Assembly (NCBI RefSeq): GCF_947166265.1
Contig: NZ_CAMVDO010000001.1
Location: forward strand, 1 to 64,000
From: an uncultured Fibrobacter sp.
GTDB taxonomy: Bacteria > Fibrobacterota > Fibrobacteria > Fibrobacterales > Fibrobacteraceae
Direction of reading: 5' to 3'
Length of the DNA stretch: 64,000 nt
In this document: in pieces, positions 9,428 through 17,603 of the stretch
How positions within the stretch are numbered: position 1 is the first letter of the stretch
How the letters are laid out: each line of letters begins with the position of its first letter
Notes under the pieces: model-generated
Seen by the model: the letters and a program-made list of their open reading frames with translations, nothing else
What the model was told of the DNA's origin: nothing
Database searches by the model: none
Made by a program: the position numbers and the translations under genes

Positions 9428-9435
9428 CAAATATA
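9428..9435 (-). promoter_or_regulatory. -7 box of rnpB
   Basis: Minus-strand TATATTTG abuts the inferred RNA 5' end. Because the product is a structural RNA with a recognisable P1 helix, transcription must start within a few bases of the box. Confidence 0.7.
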
Positions 9436-9495
9436 GAAAAACGAAGCATCTAGTACAAGTCTTAGGCAGATGCATTTTTCTATATTGTCCGCGTC

Positions 9496-11253
9496 ATGCC
9501 GATTATTTTGTTCATTCTCTTGCTTGTACCCTTCGTTGCCCTTGCACAAGACACCCCCGGTGCATTCAAGATCGACTCTATCCGATACAACATCGGCGAC
9601 GCCTTTGACGACTCCAAGTACCACACCAAGTACGACAAGTGGGCCTACGACCTCCTGAACGGAATCCATATCGAAACCCGCGAATCAACCGTCAGAAAGC
9701 TGTTGCTTTTCAATCAGGGAGACACCGTCACCAAGCTCCAAGTACAAGAAGCCGAACGATTCTTGCGTAGCCAGAATTTCCTTTCGGACGCAAGCATTGA
9801 CATTTCTAGCGAAGAAGGCAAGAACATCGCAACGGTCACCACGAGCGACAACTGGACACTTGCCGTACCGGTCAGTTTCGGCTTTTCCGGCAGCGAATGG
9901 AACTACGACAATCTTAGCTACGGCATCGGCATCCAGGAAAGCAATTTCCTCGGACTCGGGCAAAAGCTCGGTTTCTATTTCGGCCACGACGAATTCCGCG
10001 ACATGTGGCAGGTGGAATACGGCGACCCGCATTTCCTGTTCCGCTACAACCACCTCGACTTCCTGTACAGCAAAAATACCGACGGCTACCTCGCCTACTG
10101 GAAAATGTACATGCCCTTCCTCAGCCGGAGCGTAAACCAGTGGGCCTACACCATCGAAGGAATCAAGAACAAGCGAACGGCCTACTACTACGGCAGCGGT
10201 AAGCTCCCGCCGGGAGCAGTCCTGTACGACGCCAGAGAAAAATTCGGACAAATTCCCATATACAACACCAAGAAAGCGATGCTCGACTCTTTCCCGCTTT
10301 ACAACGGCAAGAAGGCGATGCAGCTGATGAGAGTGAACGACTTTATCAACGACTCGCTCAGCCTTAGGCTCAGCCGTTCCTTTGGCGGCACCTACCGCAA
10401 GCTCTACATCGGCGCAACCTACGACTACCACTACAGCACCGCAAGTGAAGGGACATTTATCCCCACCCGGTTTACCGACGGCGACACCACTTACGTCATA
10501 GATTCAACATTTGCCTACAACGAATGGTTCCCCGACCAGAGGGATTCCCGCCTCGGACTTTACCTCATGGTATCCAACATCCGCTACGAGAAGATCAAGA
10601 ACTTTCACAATGTCAAGTGGACCGAAGATATCGAGAAAGGCTATTCAGTCAAGGCGCAAATTTCAAAGAATTACGAGCAAATCGGAGCAACCGACAATGA
10701 CATCCGTCTAGATTTCTGGACAAACCTGATGCTCGGGCGTCACATGCACCATCTGACGCTTTCGACCGAGATGAACTTTTACCTCGATCATGGAGAAAGC
10801 CACGACTATTACGGAAAAATTTCGGGCGAATACATTTTCCACCCGAGCAATACTTTCTCGACGGCCCTTTCCGGTCTTGCCGACTTTTATGAAGACGCCC
10901 GCTACGGAAAGCAGGTCACACTCGGCGGCATCAACGGTTTTGCAGGATTCCCCACCGGATTCTATGCAGGACAGGCGCGCGTATTCGCGAACCTGGAGCA
11001 GCGCTATTTCTTTGACTTTGAACTTGCCACCCTGCGCCCCGTCTTCGTCATTTTCGAAAGCGTCGGCGAAACCGCCTGGGACCTTTCCGATATCAACCGC
11101 AAGGACCTGATTTACCTTACGGGCTTCGGCGTACGTTTTGCCCAGACCAAGTCCATCAGCCGACTCATCAACAAGATAGACGTGAGCATCCCCCTGAACG
11201 GAGAACGCAAGGGCGAACCCCACTACTCCATCATCACGACGTATAACTTGTAG
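9496..11253 (+). CDS. Omp85/BamA-superfamily outer-membrane protein
   Basis: The protein has 585 residues. Residues 1-17 are a signal peptide (PIILFILLLVPFVALA). Residues about 50-115 read as one POTRA domain (RKLLLFNQGDTVTKLQVQEA, then ERFLRSQNFLSDASIDI). The remainder is a long series of amphipathic strands. The last 110 residues match the conserved Omp85 barrel end, with GGINGFAGFPTGFYAG, then a LEQRYFF strand and the terminal TTYNL. A single POTRA argues against BamA itself and suggests a TamA-like or two-partner-like member. No partner gene is adjacent. The ATG is 8 nt after a TATATTG sequence and diverges from rnpB. Confidence 0.8.
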   Translation: MPIILFILLLVPFVALAQDTPGAFKIDSIRYNIGDAFDDSKYHTKYDKWAYDLLNGIHIETRESTVRKLLLFNQGDTVTKLQVQEAERFLRSQNFLSDASIDISSEEGKNIATVTTSDNWTLAVPVSFGFSGSEWNYDNLSYGIGIQESNFLGLGQKLGFYFGHDEFRDMWQVEYGDPHFLFRYNHLDFLYSKNTDGYLAYWKMYMPFLSRSVNQWAYTIEGIKNKRTAYYYGSGKLPPGAVLYDAREKFGQIPIYNTKKAMLDSFPLYNGKKAMQLMRVNDFINDSLSLRLSRSFGGTYRKLYIGATYDYHYSTASEGTFIPTRFTDGDTTYVIDSTFAYNEWFPDQRDSRLGLYLMVSNIRYEKIKNFHNVKWTEDIEKGYSVKAQISKNYEQIGATDNDIRLDFWTNLMLGRHMHHLTLSTEMNFYLDHGESHDYYGKISGEYIFHPSNTFSTALSGLADFYEDARYGKQVTLGGINGFAGFPTGFYAGQARVFANLEQRYFFDFELATLRPVFVIFESVGETAWDLSDINRKDLIYLTGFGVRFAQTKSISRLINKIDVSIPLNGERKGEPHYSIITTYNL

Positions 11254-11583
11254 TAGATAGTGACACGAACGTGTCTTCCTGAGCGGAGGGCAATGCCCGG
11301 AGTCGAAGGATCTCTAGCAGAAAAGCTTTGATGGATCCCCTCCCGTTGGTCGAGGATGACTCTGCGAATTAAGTCATCCTGAAGCGATGCGACGGGATCC
11401 AGGAATAAGGTTCCTGAGCAGCGTGTTTTTTTTCACATTTTGGCCGATTTCGAGGCTTTCTTTTTACAAAATTTGATTTTTTTTGAAGTTTTTCCGTCTT
11501 ACGGGGCATTTTTTTCGTATTTTAATGAAGTCGGGTCCAGCAAGCGCTAGCCCCTGGTGTTTTGTCTTTGAAAGGTATCGAAA
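11254..11583. other. 330-bp intergenic region with dispersed repeats and a promoter-like box
   Basis: No gene is seen. It begins with a small palindrome GACACGAACGTGTC and a stretch (AGTCGAAGGATCTCTAGCA) that partly recurs at about 14815-14835 as GAAGCAATCTCTAGCA. Two GGATCC sites and inverted GTCATCCT segments lie between 11335 and 11402. The second half is very T-rich. TATTTTAA at 11518-11525 is a candidate -7 box for the thioredoxin-like gene, which would leave a leader of about 55 nt. Confidence 0.5.
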
Positions 11584-12132
11584 ATGCGATTTGTATCGAA
11601 GTTATTGAGTGTTATAGCCGTTGCCACAGTAGTCCCCTTCGCGCAGCTTGCCCCTGAGCCCCAAATGGCGGATGTGCAGCTGATGCAGGACAGCTCAACA
11701 AACCAGCCCATGAAGATGGACTTTTCCAAGCCACTCACAGGCATTAGCGATCCGGGTATTTTATTCAGCCACTTCGCCAACAAGCCGCTTTTGATTTACT
11801 ACTTCAGCCCCAAATGCCCGCATTGTCAACGCCATATCTCCGAAATTCAGGACCTGGTCAAGGAATACGAACCGGCGGGCCTCACGGGGATAGCCATTGG
11901 CCTTGGCGGGGGCATCAAGAAAAACGACATTCGCCTTTTTATCGACCAGTTCCATGTATCTATTCCCGTATTCCAGGATAGCGACTACAAGTTCGGGCCT
12001 GCCTACGGAACAGGTTACATTCCGGTGGTCTTCGTGGTGCAAAAAGACGGCACTTTCTACCGTTACGAAACCCTGAACGAAGCAAACATGAACCACATGC
12101 GCGCAACGCTCAACAAGATGTTCGGCAAATAA
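11584..12132 (+). CDS. Exported TlpA/thioredoxin-like protein
   Basis: The protein has 182 residues. Residues 1-20 act as a signal peptide (MRFVSKLLSVIAVATVVPFA). The thioredoxin-like domain begins near residue 55. The redox motif is Cys78-Pro-His-Cys81 in YYFSPKCPHCQRHI, and the conserved cis-proline is Pro147 in TGYIPVVFV. It should reduce or isomerise disulfides in exported proteins, or support cytochrome maturation, but no cytochrome genes are nearby. The catalytic pair CPHC is the one also found in DsbA-type oxidases. The gene stands alone between repeat-rich spacers. Confidence 0.85.
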   Translation: MRFVSKLLSVIAVATVVPFAQLAPEPQMADVQLMQDSSTNQPMKMDFSKPLTGISDPGILFSHFANKPLLIYYFSPKCPHCQRHISEIQDLVKEYEPAGLTGIAIGLGGGIKKNDIRLFIDQFHVSIPVFQDSDYKFGPAYGTGYIPVVFVVQKDGTFYRYETLNEANMNHMRATLNKMFGK

Positions 12133-12142
12133 ACGGCTAAAA

Positions 12143-12306
12143 GGGCGCATATAGCACGGTTCGGTCATGTCAATTCGTGCAAGCACGATTGACGCGACTC
12201 TCGCCTTAAGCTAAATTGGCGCCCTTTCTGGGCGCATATAGCACGGTTCGGTCATGTCAATTCGTGCAAGCACGATTGACGCGACTCTCACCTTAAGCTA
12301 TATTTG
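12143..12306. repeat. 87-bp direct duplication carrying the cmk promoter
   Basis: GGGCGCATATAGCACGGTTC starts copy 1 at 12143 and copy 2 at 12230. Each copy holds GTCAATTCGTGC-AA-GCACGATTGAC, an inverted repeat with one bulged T. Copy 1 ends in CTAAATTGGCGCCC, while copy 2 ends in CTATATTTGTCCCC. Thus only the second copy has a good TATATTTG box. AAAGGGCGC at 12140 and GCGCCCTTT at 12219-12227 bracket copy 1 as inverted repeats. Confidence 0.9.
12299..12306 (+). promoter_or_regulatory. -7 box of cmk
   Basis: TATATTTG lies 9 nt before the ATG at 12316, in the second copy of the 87-bp duplication. Confidence 0.6.
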
Positions 12307-12315
12307 TCCCCACTC

Positions 12316-12984
12316 ATGAGTAATTCTGAAAACTTTGTCATCGCCCTTGACGGGGGATCCGGTACCGGTAAGAGTACCACCGCAAAAATCATTGCCAAGA
12401 AATTGGGTATTACCTACCTCGACACAGGCGCCATGTACCGCGCCGTGACGCTTGCCGCCCTCGACGCAGGACTCAGCGCCGAAGAAGGCCCCGCAATGGA
12501 CGAATTGCTCAAAGGCCTCACCCTCGGGTTCGACTCCGAAAACCGCATCCTCATTAATGGCATCTGCCGCGAATCTGAAATCCGCGGGATGCGCGTTTCT
12601 AGCAACGTGAGCATCTACTGCGCCCTCCCGTCGGTTCGCGCCGCCATGACAACGCAGCAGCGCGAAATCGGCAAGAAGCAGAGCTGCATCCTGGATGGCC
12701 GCGATATCGGAACAGTCGTTTTCCCCGATGCCAAGTACAAGTTTTTCATGGTGACGGACGTAAAGGTCCGCGCCGAACGCCGCTACAAGGAACTCCTTGA
12801 AAAAGGCGAAAAAGTTACCCTCGAAGAAGTCCTCAATAATCTGGTCGAACGCGACCGCCTGGACTCCTCTCGTGCGACCGCCCCGTTGAAAAAGGCGGAC
12901 GATGCTATTGAAATTGACACTACACACATCTCAATCGAACAACAGGTTCAAAAGATTCTCGACTACGTAGGTGTAGTGGCGTAG
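12316..12984 (+). CDS. cmk: Cytidylate kinase
   Basis: Cmk phosphorylates CMP and dCMP to the diphosphates. The P-loop GGSGTGKST is at residues 13-21. The family motifs TYLDTGAMYRAVTL, LDGRDIGTVVFPDAKYKFF and RDRLDSSRATAPL are all present, and the length of 222 residues is normal. The ATG at 12316 is chosen because the upstream in-frame TTG at 12304 lies inside the TATATTTG box. It is followed after 35 bp by rpsA; the cmk-rpsA order is widely conserved, including in Escherichia coli. The transcript should have almost no leader. Confidence 0.95.
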   Translation: MSNSENFVIALDGGSGTGKSTTAKIIAKKLGITYLDTGAMYRAVTLAALDAGLSAEEGPAMDELLKGLTLGFDSENRILINGICRESEIRGMRVSSNVSIYCALPSVRAAMTTQQREIGKKQSCILDGRDIGTVVFPDAKYKFFMVTDVKVRAERRYKELLEKGEKVTLEEVLNNLVERDRLDSSRATAPLKKADDAIEIDTTHISIEQQVQKILDYVGVVA

Positions 12985-13019
12985 CCTGAATTTTTTGTTC
13001 CACAACCCAACTAAACAAT

Positions 13020-14783
13020 ATGTCTCAAAATCTCAAATTCGGTACCGCTGAAGATCTCGCTGAAATCCTCGCCGCTCAGGGCGAATGCAGCCCCGACTTC
13101 CGTAAGCAGAACGCTGACGTTTACGCTGGCATGGATTGCCTCGAACAGGGCAAGCTCGTCACCGGTAAGATCAGCCAGGTGAACGACCAGGAAGTCCTGA
13201 TCGACGTGAACTACAAGTCCGAAGGTGTCATTGACCGTGCTGAATTCAAGGACACGGACTCCCTCGAAATCGGTTCCGAAATCGAAGTGTTTGTCGAAAA
13301 GCTCGAAGATGAAGACGGCCGTCTTATCCTCTCGAAGCAGAAGGCCGACTTCGTGCGCGTGTGGGATCGCATCCACGCTGCATTCGAAAACAACGAAGTC
13401 GTGCGCGGTACGCTCACGAAGCGTATCAAGGGCGGTGTGGTTGTCGACCTGTTCGGCATCGACGCCTTCCTCCCGGGTTCCCAGATCGACCTCCGTCAGA
13501 TCCCGGACATCAACGCTCTCATCGGCCAGGAATTCGACCTCAAGGTTATCAAGGTCAACAAGGCTCGTCGCAACATCGTCGTTTCTCGCCGTGTCGTTCT
13601 CGAAGAAGAACGCAACAAGCAGCGTGGCGACGTTCTCGAAACTCTCGAGAAGGGTCAGGTCCGCAAGGGTATCGTCAAGAACATCACCGACTTCGGTGCA
13701 TTCATTGACCTCGGCGGCGTAGACGGCCTCCTCCACATCACCGACATGAGCTACAAGCGCATCAACCACCCGACCGAAATGCTCCAGCTCGGCCAGGAAG
13801 TCGAAGTTATGGTTCTCGACTTCAACGACAAGAAGGAACGCATCTCTCTCGGCATGAAGCAGCTTAAGCCGCATCCGTGGAAGGATATCGCCGAACGTTA
13901 TCCGGAAGGCGCTATCGTTAAGGGTAAGGTTGTTTCCATTACCGATTACGGTGCATTCGTTGAACTGGATAGCGGCGTCGAAGGCCTCATCCACGTTTCC
14001 GAAATGTCCTGGACCCAGCATGTCAAGCACCCGTCCAAGATCCTCGCTGTGGGTCAGGAAGTGGAAGCTGTCGTGCTCAAGGTTGAAGAAGATGCAGAAC
14101 GCATCTCTCTCGGCATGAAGCAGCTCGAATCCGATCCGTGGGATTCCATCGAAACCGAACTTCCGCCGGGCGCACGCGTCGTTGGCGAAATCCGCAACCT
14201 CGCTTCCTTCGGCGCATTCGTCGAAATCAAGGAAGGTGTGGACGGTCTCATCCACGTGTCCGACATGTCCTGGACCAAGAAGATCACTCACCCGAACGAA
14301 ATGGTCAAGAAGGGCGACAAGGTCGAATGCGTCGTGCTCGCTGTCGATAAGGAAAAGCGTCGCATTTCTCTGTCCATGAAGCACCTCACCGAAGATCCGT
14401 GGGACACCATCGATTCCACCTACCCGGTGAACAGCGAAGTGAAGGGCAAGATCGTTCGCATGCTCGACCGCGGCGTCGTGGTTGAACTTGCCGACGGCAT
14501 CGAAGGCTTCATCCCGGTTTCCAAGCTCACCACCGAATACATCAAGGTTCCGGCCGATGCATTCAAGGTTGGCGACGAAGTTCCGGCTACCGTGACCGAA
14601 ATCGATCAGAACAACCGTAAGATCTTCCTCTCTGTGGTTGACTACTTCAAGAGCCGCGAATCCGCCGAACTGAAGGCTTGGATGGACGCTCACAAGCCGG
14701 GCGAATCTGGCACCACCATCGGTGAAGCCGCCGCCCCGAAGAAGAAGGCTTCCAAGAAGAAGGCTGACGAAGCTGAAGCTTAA
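13020..14783 (+). CDS. rpsA: 30S ribosomal protein S1
   Basis: S1 is an RNA-binding protein of the small ribosomal subunit that helps mRNA docking. The protein has 587 residues with six S1 (OB-fold) repeats. The later repeats carry clear signatures such as GAFIDLGGVDGLLHITDMS, GAFVELDSGVEGLIHVSEMS and GAFVEIKEGVDGLIHVSDMS, each followed by RISLGMKQL or RISLSMKHL. The C-terminus is Lys/Ala-rich (KKKASKKKADEAEA). Codon use is strongly biased (AAG for Lys, CTC for Leu, GGT/GGC for Gly) compared with its neighbours, as expected for high expression. No ribosome-binding sequence is obvious before the ATG. A terminator follows at 14857-14882. Confidence 0.97.
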   Translation: MSQNLKFGTAEDLAEILAAQGECSPDFRKQNADVYAGMDCLEQGKLVTGKISQVNDQEVLIDVNYKSEGVIDRAEFKDTDSLEIGSEIEVFVEKLEDEDGRLILSKQKADFVRVWDRIHAAFENNEVVRGTLTKRIKGGVVVDLFGIDAFLPGSQIDLRQIPDINALIGQEFDLKVIKVNKARRNIVVSRRVVLEEERNKQRGDVLETLEKGQVRKGIVKNITDFGAFIDLGGVDGLLHITDMSYKRINHPTEMLQLGQEVEVMVLDFNDKKERISLGMKQLKPHPWKDIAERYPEGAIVKGKVVSITDYGAFVELDSGVEGLIHVSEMSWTQHVKHPSKILAVGQEVEAVVLKVEEDAERISLGMKQLESDPWDSIETELPPGARVVGEIRNLASFGAFVEIKEGVDGLIHVSDMSWTKKITHPNEMVKKGDKVECVVLAVDKEKRRISLSMKHLTEDPWDTIDSTYPVNSEVKGKIVRMLDRGVVVELADGIEGFIPVSKLTTEYIKVPADAFKVGDEVPATVTEIDQNNRKIFLSVVDYFKSRESAELKAWMDAHKPGESGTTIGEAAAPKKKASKKKADEAEA

Positions 14784-14856
14784 TTAGAGCAACTACGTCA
14801 TTGCGAACCCGAAAGGGTGAAGCAATCTCTAGCAAGCATTAAATAAAAGCTTAAGG

Positions 14857-14882
14857 AATCCCGCGGGTAACCGCGGGGTTTC
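14857..14882 (+). terminator. Terminator-like hairpin after rpsA
   Basis: CCCGCGG-GTAA-CCGCGGG is followed by GTTTCTTATAT. Confidence 0.75.
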
Positions 14883-14898
14883 TTATATGACCGCTCGG

Positions 14899-14984
14899 CT
14901 CTATCGCACGAACAAGAATGTGATATCGCCTCGCTCTCGCAACCGCCCTCGGTTAACACCCGAGGGCTTTGTTGCTCACGAAAT
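14899..14984 (+). repeat. Dispersed two-stem element, copy A
   Basis: The outer stem GCAAC (14939-14943) pairs with GTTGC (14971-14975). The inner stem GCCCTCGG (14945-14952) pairs with CCGAGGGC (14960-14967) around a TTAACAC loop. The flanks CTCTCGC and GCTCACG are shared with copy B at 63911-64000 on the opposite strand. Paired bases differ between copies in a compensatory way. Confidence 0.7.
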
Positions 14985-15010
14985 GACAGAGCGTGGGGGA
15001 ATGAAATTTC

Positions 15011-15018
15011 TATCTTAG
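15011..15018 (+). promoter_or_regulatory. -7 box of coaBC
   Basis: TATCTTAG lies 5 nt before the ATG at 15024; no ribosome-binding sequence is present between. Confidence 0.5.
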
Positions 15019-15023
15019 GTAGC

Positions 15024-16544
15024 ATGAATCTCGCTGGAAAGAAAATTTTGCTCGGAGTCTCGGGCGGCATTGCCGTGTATAAGAGCTGCGAGCTGTTGCG
15101 CCTGCTGCAAAAGAAGGGCGCCGAAGTGCGCGTGTGCATGACCGACGCAGCGACAGAGTTCGTAGCGCCGCTGACTTTTGCAAGCCTCTCCAAGTGCCCC
15201 GTGTACCTGAAGAACGGAGCCGTCGAGGCGCGCCCTTTCCAGCACATTGATTTTCCGCGATGGGCAGACCTTTACCTAGTGGTGCCCGCGACAGCGAACG
15301 TCATCGGTAAATTTGCCTGCGGCATTGCCGACGATCCGGTGAGCCTTTGCTTTATGAGCTGCACGTGCCCGCGGGTGATTGCGCCTGCGATGAATGTGGC
15401 CATGTACAATTCTCCGGCGGTAAAGCGCAACCTCGAGATTTTGCGCGGATTTGAAAACACGACCGTGTTGGAATCGCCTGCAGGGGAACTCGCCTGTGGC
15501 GAAGTCGGACAAGGTCGCCTGATGGAACCGGCAGAAATTGTCGCTTATTTGGAGACGAGAGACGACAAATGCGTAGATCGAGTGTCGCGACCAAGCTTGC
15601 TTGGGCATGACCGAGATCAGCATTTGGGACAAGAGCGAAGCGATTGTCCAAAGACGAGAGACGAGAGTAGGAATTCGGCAACAAACAAGTTCACAGAGCC
15701 TGCCGAAATGAACGCTGCCGAGAAGGGGGCAAGCCTGCCCCTCGCTGCAGCCGCTTGCGCGTCTTCCGCTACCCCATCTAACGGGGGACACCCCCGTAAC
15801 GCCCCCGCGCCAGCTTGTCCTGTCGCAAAGGACATCGCCCCGACGAAAGACGCGACACTCCCCGGCTACGGCAAGAAAGTCCTGTTGACTGCTGGCCGCA
15901 CCGAAGAAGCAATCGACCCGGTGCGCTACATCAGCAACCGCAGCAGCGGAAAGACCGCCGTCGCACTCGCCTCGGTATTCTACGCCAACGGTTTCAGCGT
16001 CGAAGTCGTCGCGGGCCCGATGGAGGCGGCGTTCCCGGGCGGAGTGAAAGTGACCCGCGTGAAAAGCGCCCGGGACATGCACGACGCCGTGATGGAGCGA
16101 CTCCAAGATGCAGACGCCGTCGTGCATTGCGCAGCGGTAGCGGACTACCGCCCCGCCCACGCCGCCACCGAGAAAATCAAGGATAGCCGCAGCCAGCTGA
16201 CTATAGAACTTGTACCGAATCCAAACATTCTCCGCGACTGCACCGCCGCCCGCAAGGCAAACACCGAATCCGCATCAGGAAACGCGGTGCATAAGCAGGT
16301 GATTATCGGATTCGCTCTTGAAACGGACCACTTCGAAGAACACGCCGCTGAAAAATTGGAAAAGAGCAGCGCCGACGCACTTCTACTAAACGCACCCGTG
16401 GCCGCCGATTCGGGCTTTGGCCGCGACTGCGTACGCTTCGCCCTGGTGAAAAAGGGAAGTCCCGTTCCACCACTCGCCATGGGCGAAAAGGTCGATTTGG
16501 CCGAGACGATTTTGAACTTTTGCCTGGAGCGCCTGAATGGCTGA
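15024..16544 (+). CDS. coaBC: Phosphopantothenoylcysteine decarboxylase/synthase CoaBC
   Basis: CoaBC makes 4'-phosphopantetheine for coenzyme A: CoaB joins cysteine to phosphopantothenate and CoaC decarboxylates the product. The CoaC flavoprotein domain (residues 1-175) has GVSGGIAVYK, active-site His74 in FQHIDFPRW, PAMN at 121-124, and the flap GELACGEVGQGRL with Cys158. The CoaB domain (about 282-506) starts with KVLLTAGRTEEAIDPVRYIS and has SNRSSGK and NPNILRD. The protein is about 100 residues longer than usual. The excess is residues 178-281, encoded by repetitive DNA (15560-15866) inserted in frame between the domains. The last 8 nt overlap the next gene. Confidence 0.95.
   Translation: MNLAGKKILLGVSGGIAVYKSCELLRLLQKKGAEVRVCMTDAATEFVAPLTFASLSKCPVYLKNGAVEARPFQHIDFPRWADLYLVVPATANVIGKFACGIADDPVSLCFMSCTCPRVIAPAMNVAMYNSPAVKRNLEILRGFENTTVLESPAGELACGEVGQGRLMEPAEIVAYLETRDDKCVDRVSRPSLLGHDRDQHLGQERSDCPKTRDESRNSATNKFTEPAEMNAAEKGASLPLAAAACASSATPSNGGHPRNAPAPACPVAKDIAPTKDATLPGYGKKVLLTAGRTEEAIDPVRYISNRSSGKTAVALASVFYANGFSVEVVAGPMEAAFPGGVKVTRVKSARDMHDAVMERLQDADAVVHCAAVADYRPAHAATEKIKDSRSQLTIELVPNPNILRDCTAARKANTESASGNAVHKQVIIGFALETDHFEEHAAEKLEKSSADALLLNAPVAADSGFGRDCVRFALVKKGSPVPPLAMGEKVDLAETILNFCLERLNG
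15560..15866 (+). repeat. In-frame palindromic repeat insert in coaBC
   Basis: The insert contains ACGAGAGACGA words, GTGTCGCGACCAAGCTTGCT followed by GGGCATGACCGAG, the word GAGCCTGCCGAA (15697-15708), and a block that starts AGGGGGCAAGCCTGCCCCT and ends CGGGGGACACCCCCGTAACG. The last block and the GTCG..ATGACCGAG block both recur in priA (37440-37735). The translated product is low-complexity (Ala, Pro, Asp, Arg) and lies exactly between two conserved domains. Confidence 0.85.
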
Positions 16545-17508
16545 CGAATTTGACTTTAGCGAACTGCGCAACTACCTTTCAGGACAAATCGACCTGGGCG
16601 AAGCGGAACTCTTGCTAGACGAGCCGTGGACGCTTACGCGCAAGCCTGCAGCACCAGGAGCGTCCGCACCCACTGCACGCCCAGCGGCAGCCCCTCGACC
16701 TGTTCCGCCGACTCCGGCCGCTGCCTCCGCAGTACGCCCGGTGCCGCGCAACCTGCCACCACAATTTCCAAACAGCACGGTACCCGGCGCCTCCAGCGCA
16801 CCCGCCGATATTCCACAGGCCCCGATTCCGGATACCACCGGATTCGCACCGTCCCTTTTCGGTGCCGTCGACTCCAAGGCAACCGCCATTCCTGCCGCCA
16901 ATATGCCGACCGCACGTACCGTCAAGCGCACCGCATCCGCATACGAATCAGCAGGAACCCTTGACGCCTTCTACGACGCCATCAAGGGCGAAGCCCTATA
17001 CGCAAAAGAAGCAGCACTCGCCCACTACACAGGCCCCGCCAAGCCGAAATTGCTTTTCCTGCTCCCCGCCATTAAAATGGCCGAGGCAGCAAACATCTCT
17101 GCGACAAGCACCGACGTTTTCTTCGGGACAGCTGTCGGACAGATGCTTTCGCGCCTGTTCGCAAGCCTAAGCATCGAACAAAAGGACATCGGCATCACGT
17201 ATTTCTTCAAGTCGACTGAACGTGCGCTCGCGCCGCTTCTCGAAGCTGCGCTCCGCAAGATGCTCACCAAGGAATTAAGCTTCATCCAGCCCGAAATCAT
17301 GGTGACCTTCGGGCAGCCGCTCTTCTACCAGGTCTTCGGCAAGGGCAAGAATTTCGACGACAACGCAGGTACCGCGATGGATTTTGCAGGGACCAAGAGC
17401 GTTGCTCTCGTAGATCCGTATGCCATGGTGAATGACAAGCAGATGAAATGGCTCACTTGGAAGGTTCACATCCCGCGCAGCGGAATGTTTACCGTAGCAG
17501 CTAAATAA
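16537..17508 (+). CDS. Degenerate uracil-DNA-glycosylase-like protein
   Basis: The protein has 323 residues. Residues 1-35 are acidic and residues 36-130 are a Pro/Ala-rich low-complexity linker. From about residue 165 the order of elements matches family-4 uracil-DNA glycosylases: LLFLLP, then VFFGTAVGQMLSRLFASL (compare the family's GxAGQLL), a strand-helix, and FIQPEIMVTFGQPLFYQVFG (compare the family's PxVIVTLG). The usual N-terminal catalytic loop and Fe-S cysteines are not visible, so glycosylase activity is doubtful. Its ATG overlaps the coaBC stop region by 8 nt, so the two are translationally coupled. Identification by fold pattern only. Confidence 0.55.
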   Translation: MADEFDFSELRNYLSGQIDLGEAELLLDEPWTLTRKPAAPGASAPTARPAAAPRPVPPTPAAASAVRPVPRNLPPQFPNSTVPGASSAPADIPQAPIPDTTGFAPSLFGAVDSKATAIPAANMPTARTVKRTASAYESAGTLDAFYDAIKGEALYAKEAALAHYTGPAKPKLLFLLPAIKMAEAANISATSTDVFFGTAVGQMLSRLFASLSIEQKDIGITYFFKSTERALAPLLEAALRKMLTKELSFIQPEIMVTFGQPLFYQVFGKGKNFDDNAGTAMDFAGTKSVALVDPYAMVNDKQMKWLTWKVHIPRSGMFTVAAK

Positions 17509-17552
17509 CTTTTCGTTGATTACAGATAAAGTTCTGAAATGATAATACAAAA

Positions 17553-17573
17553 GCCAGCCCGAGGAGGGCTGGC
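17553..17573. terminator. Bidirectional terminator
   Basis: GCCAGCCC-GAGGA-GGGCTGGC lies between convergent genes, followed by AAATTTATTCAGTTTTTTT on the plus side. Confidence 0.75.
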
Positions 17574-17603
17574 GAAATTTATTCAGTTTTTTTATTCAAG
17601 CAA

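Noticed and set aside
9496-11253. BamA
   Set aside because: Only one POTRA-like region is visible and no bam or lpx neighbours are present, so only Omp85 superfamily membership is claimed.
13011-14693. A 560-codon open frame antisense to rpsA
   Set aside because: It mirrors the six S1 repeats and shows the same periodicity, so it has no independent evidence.
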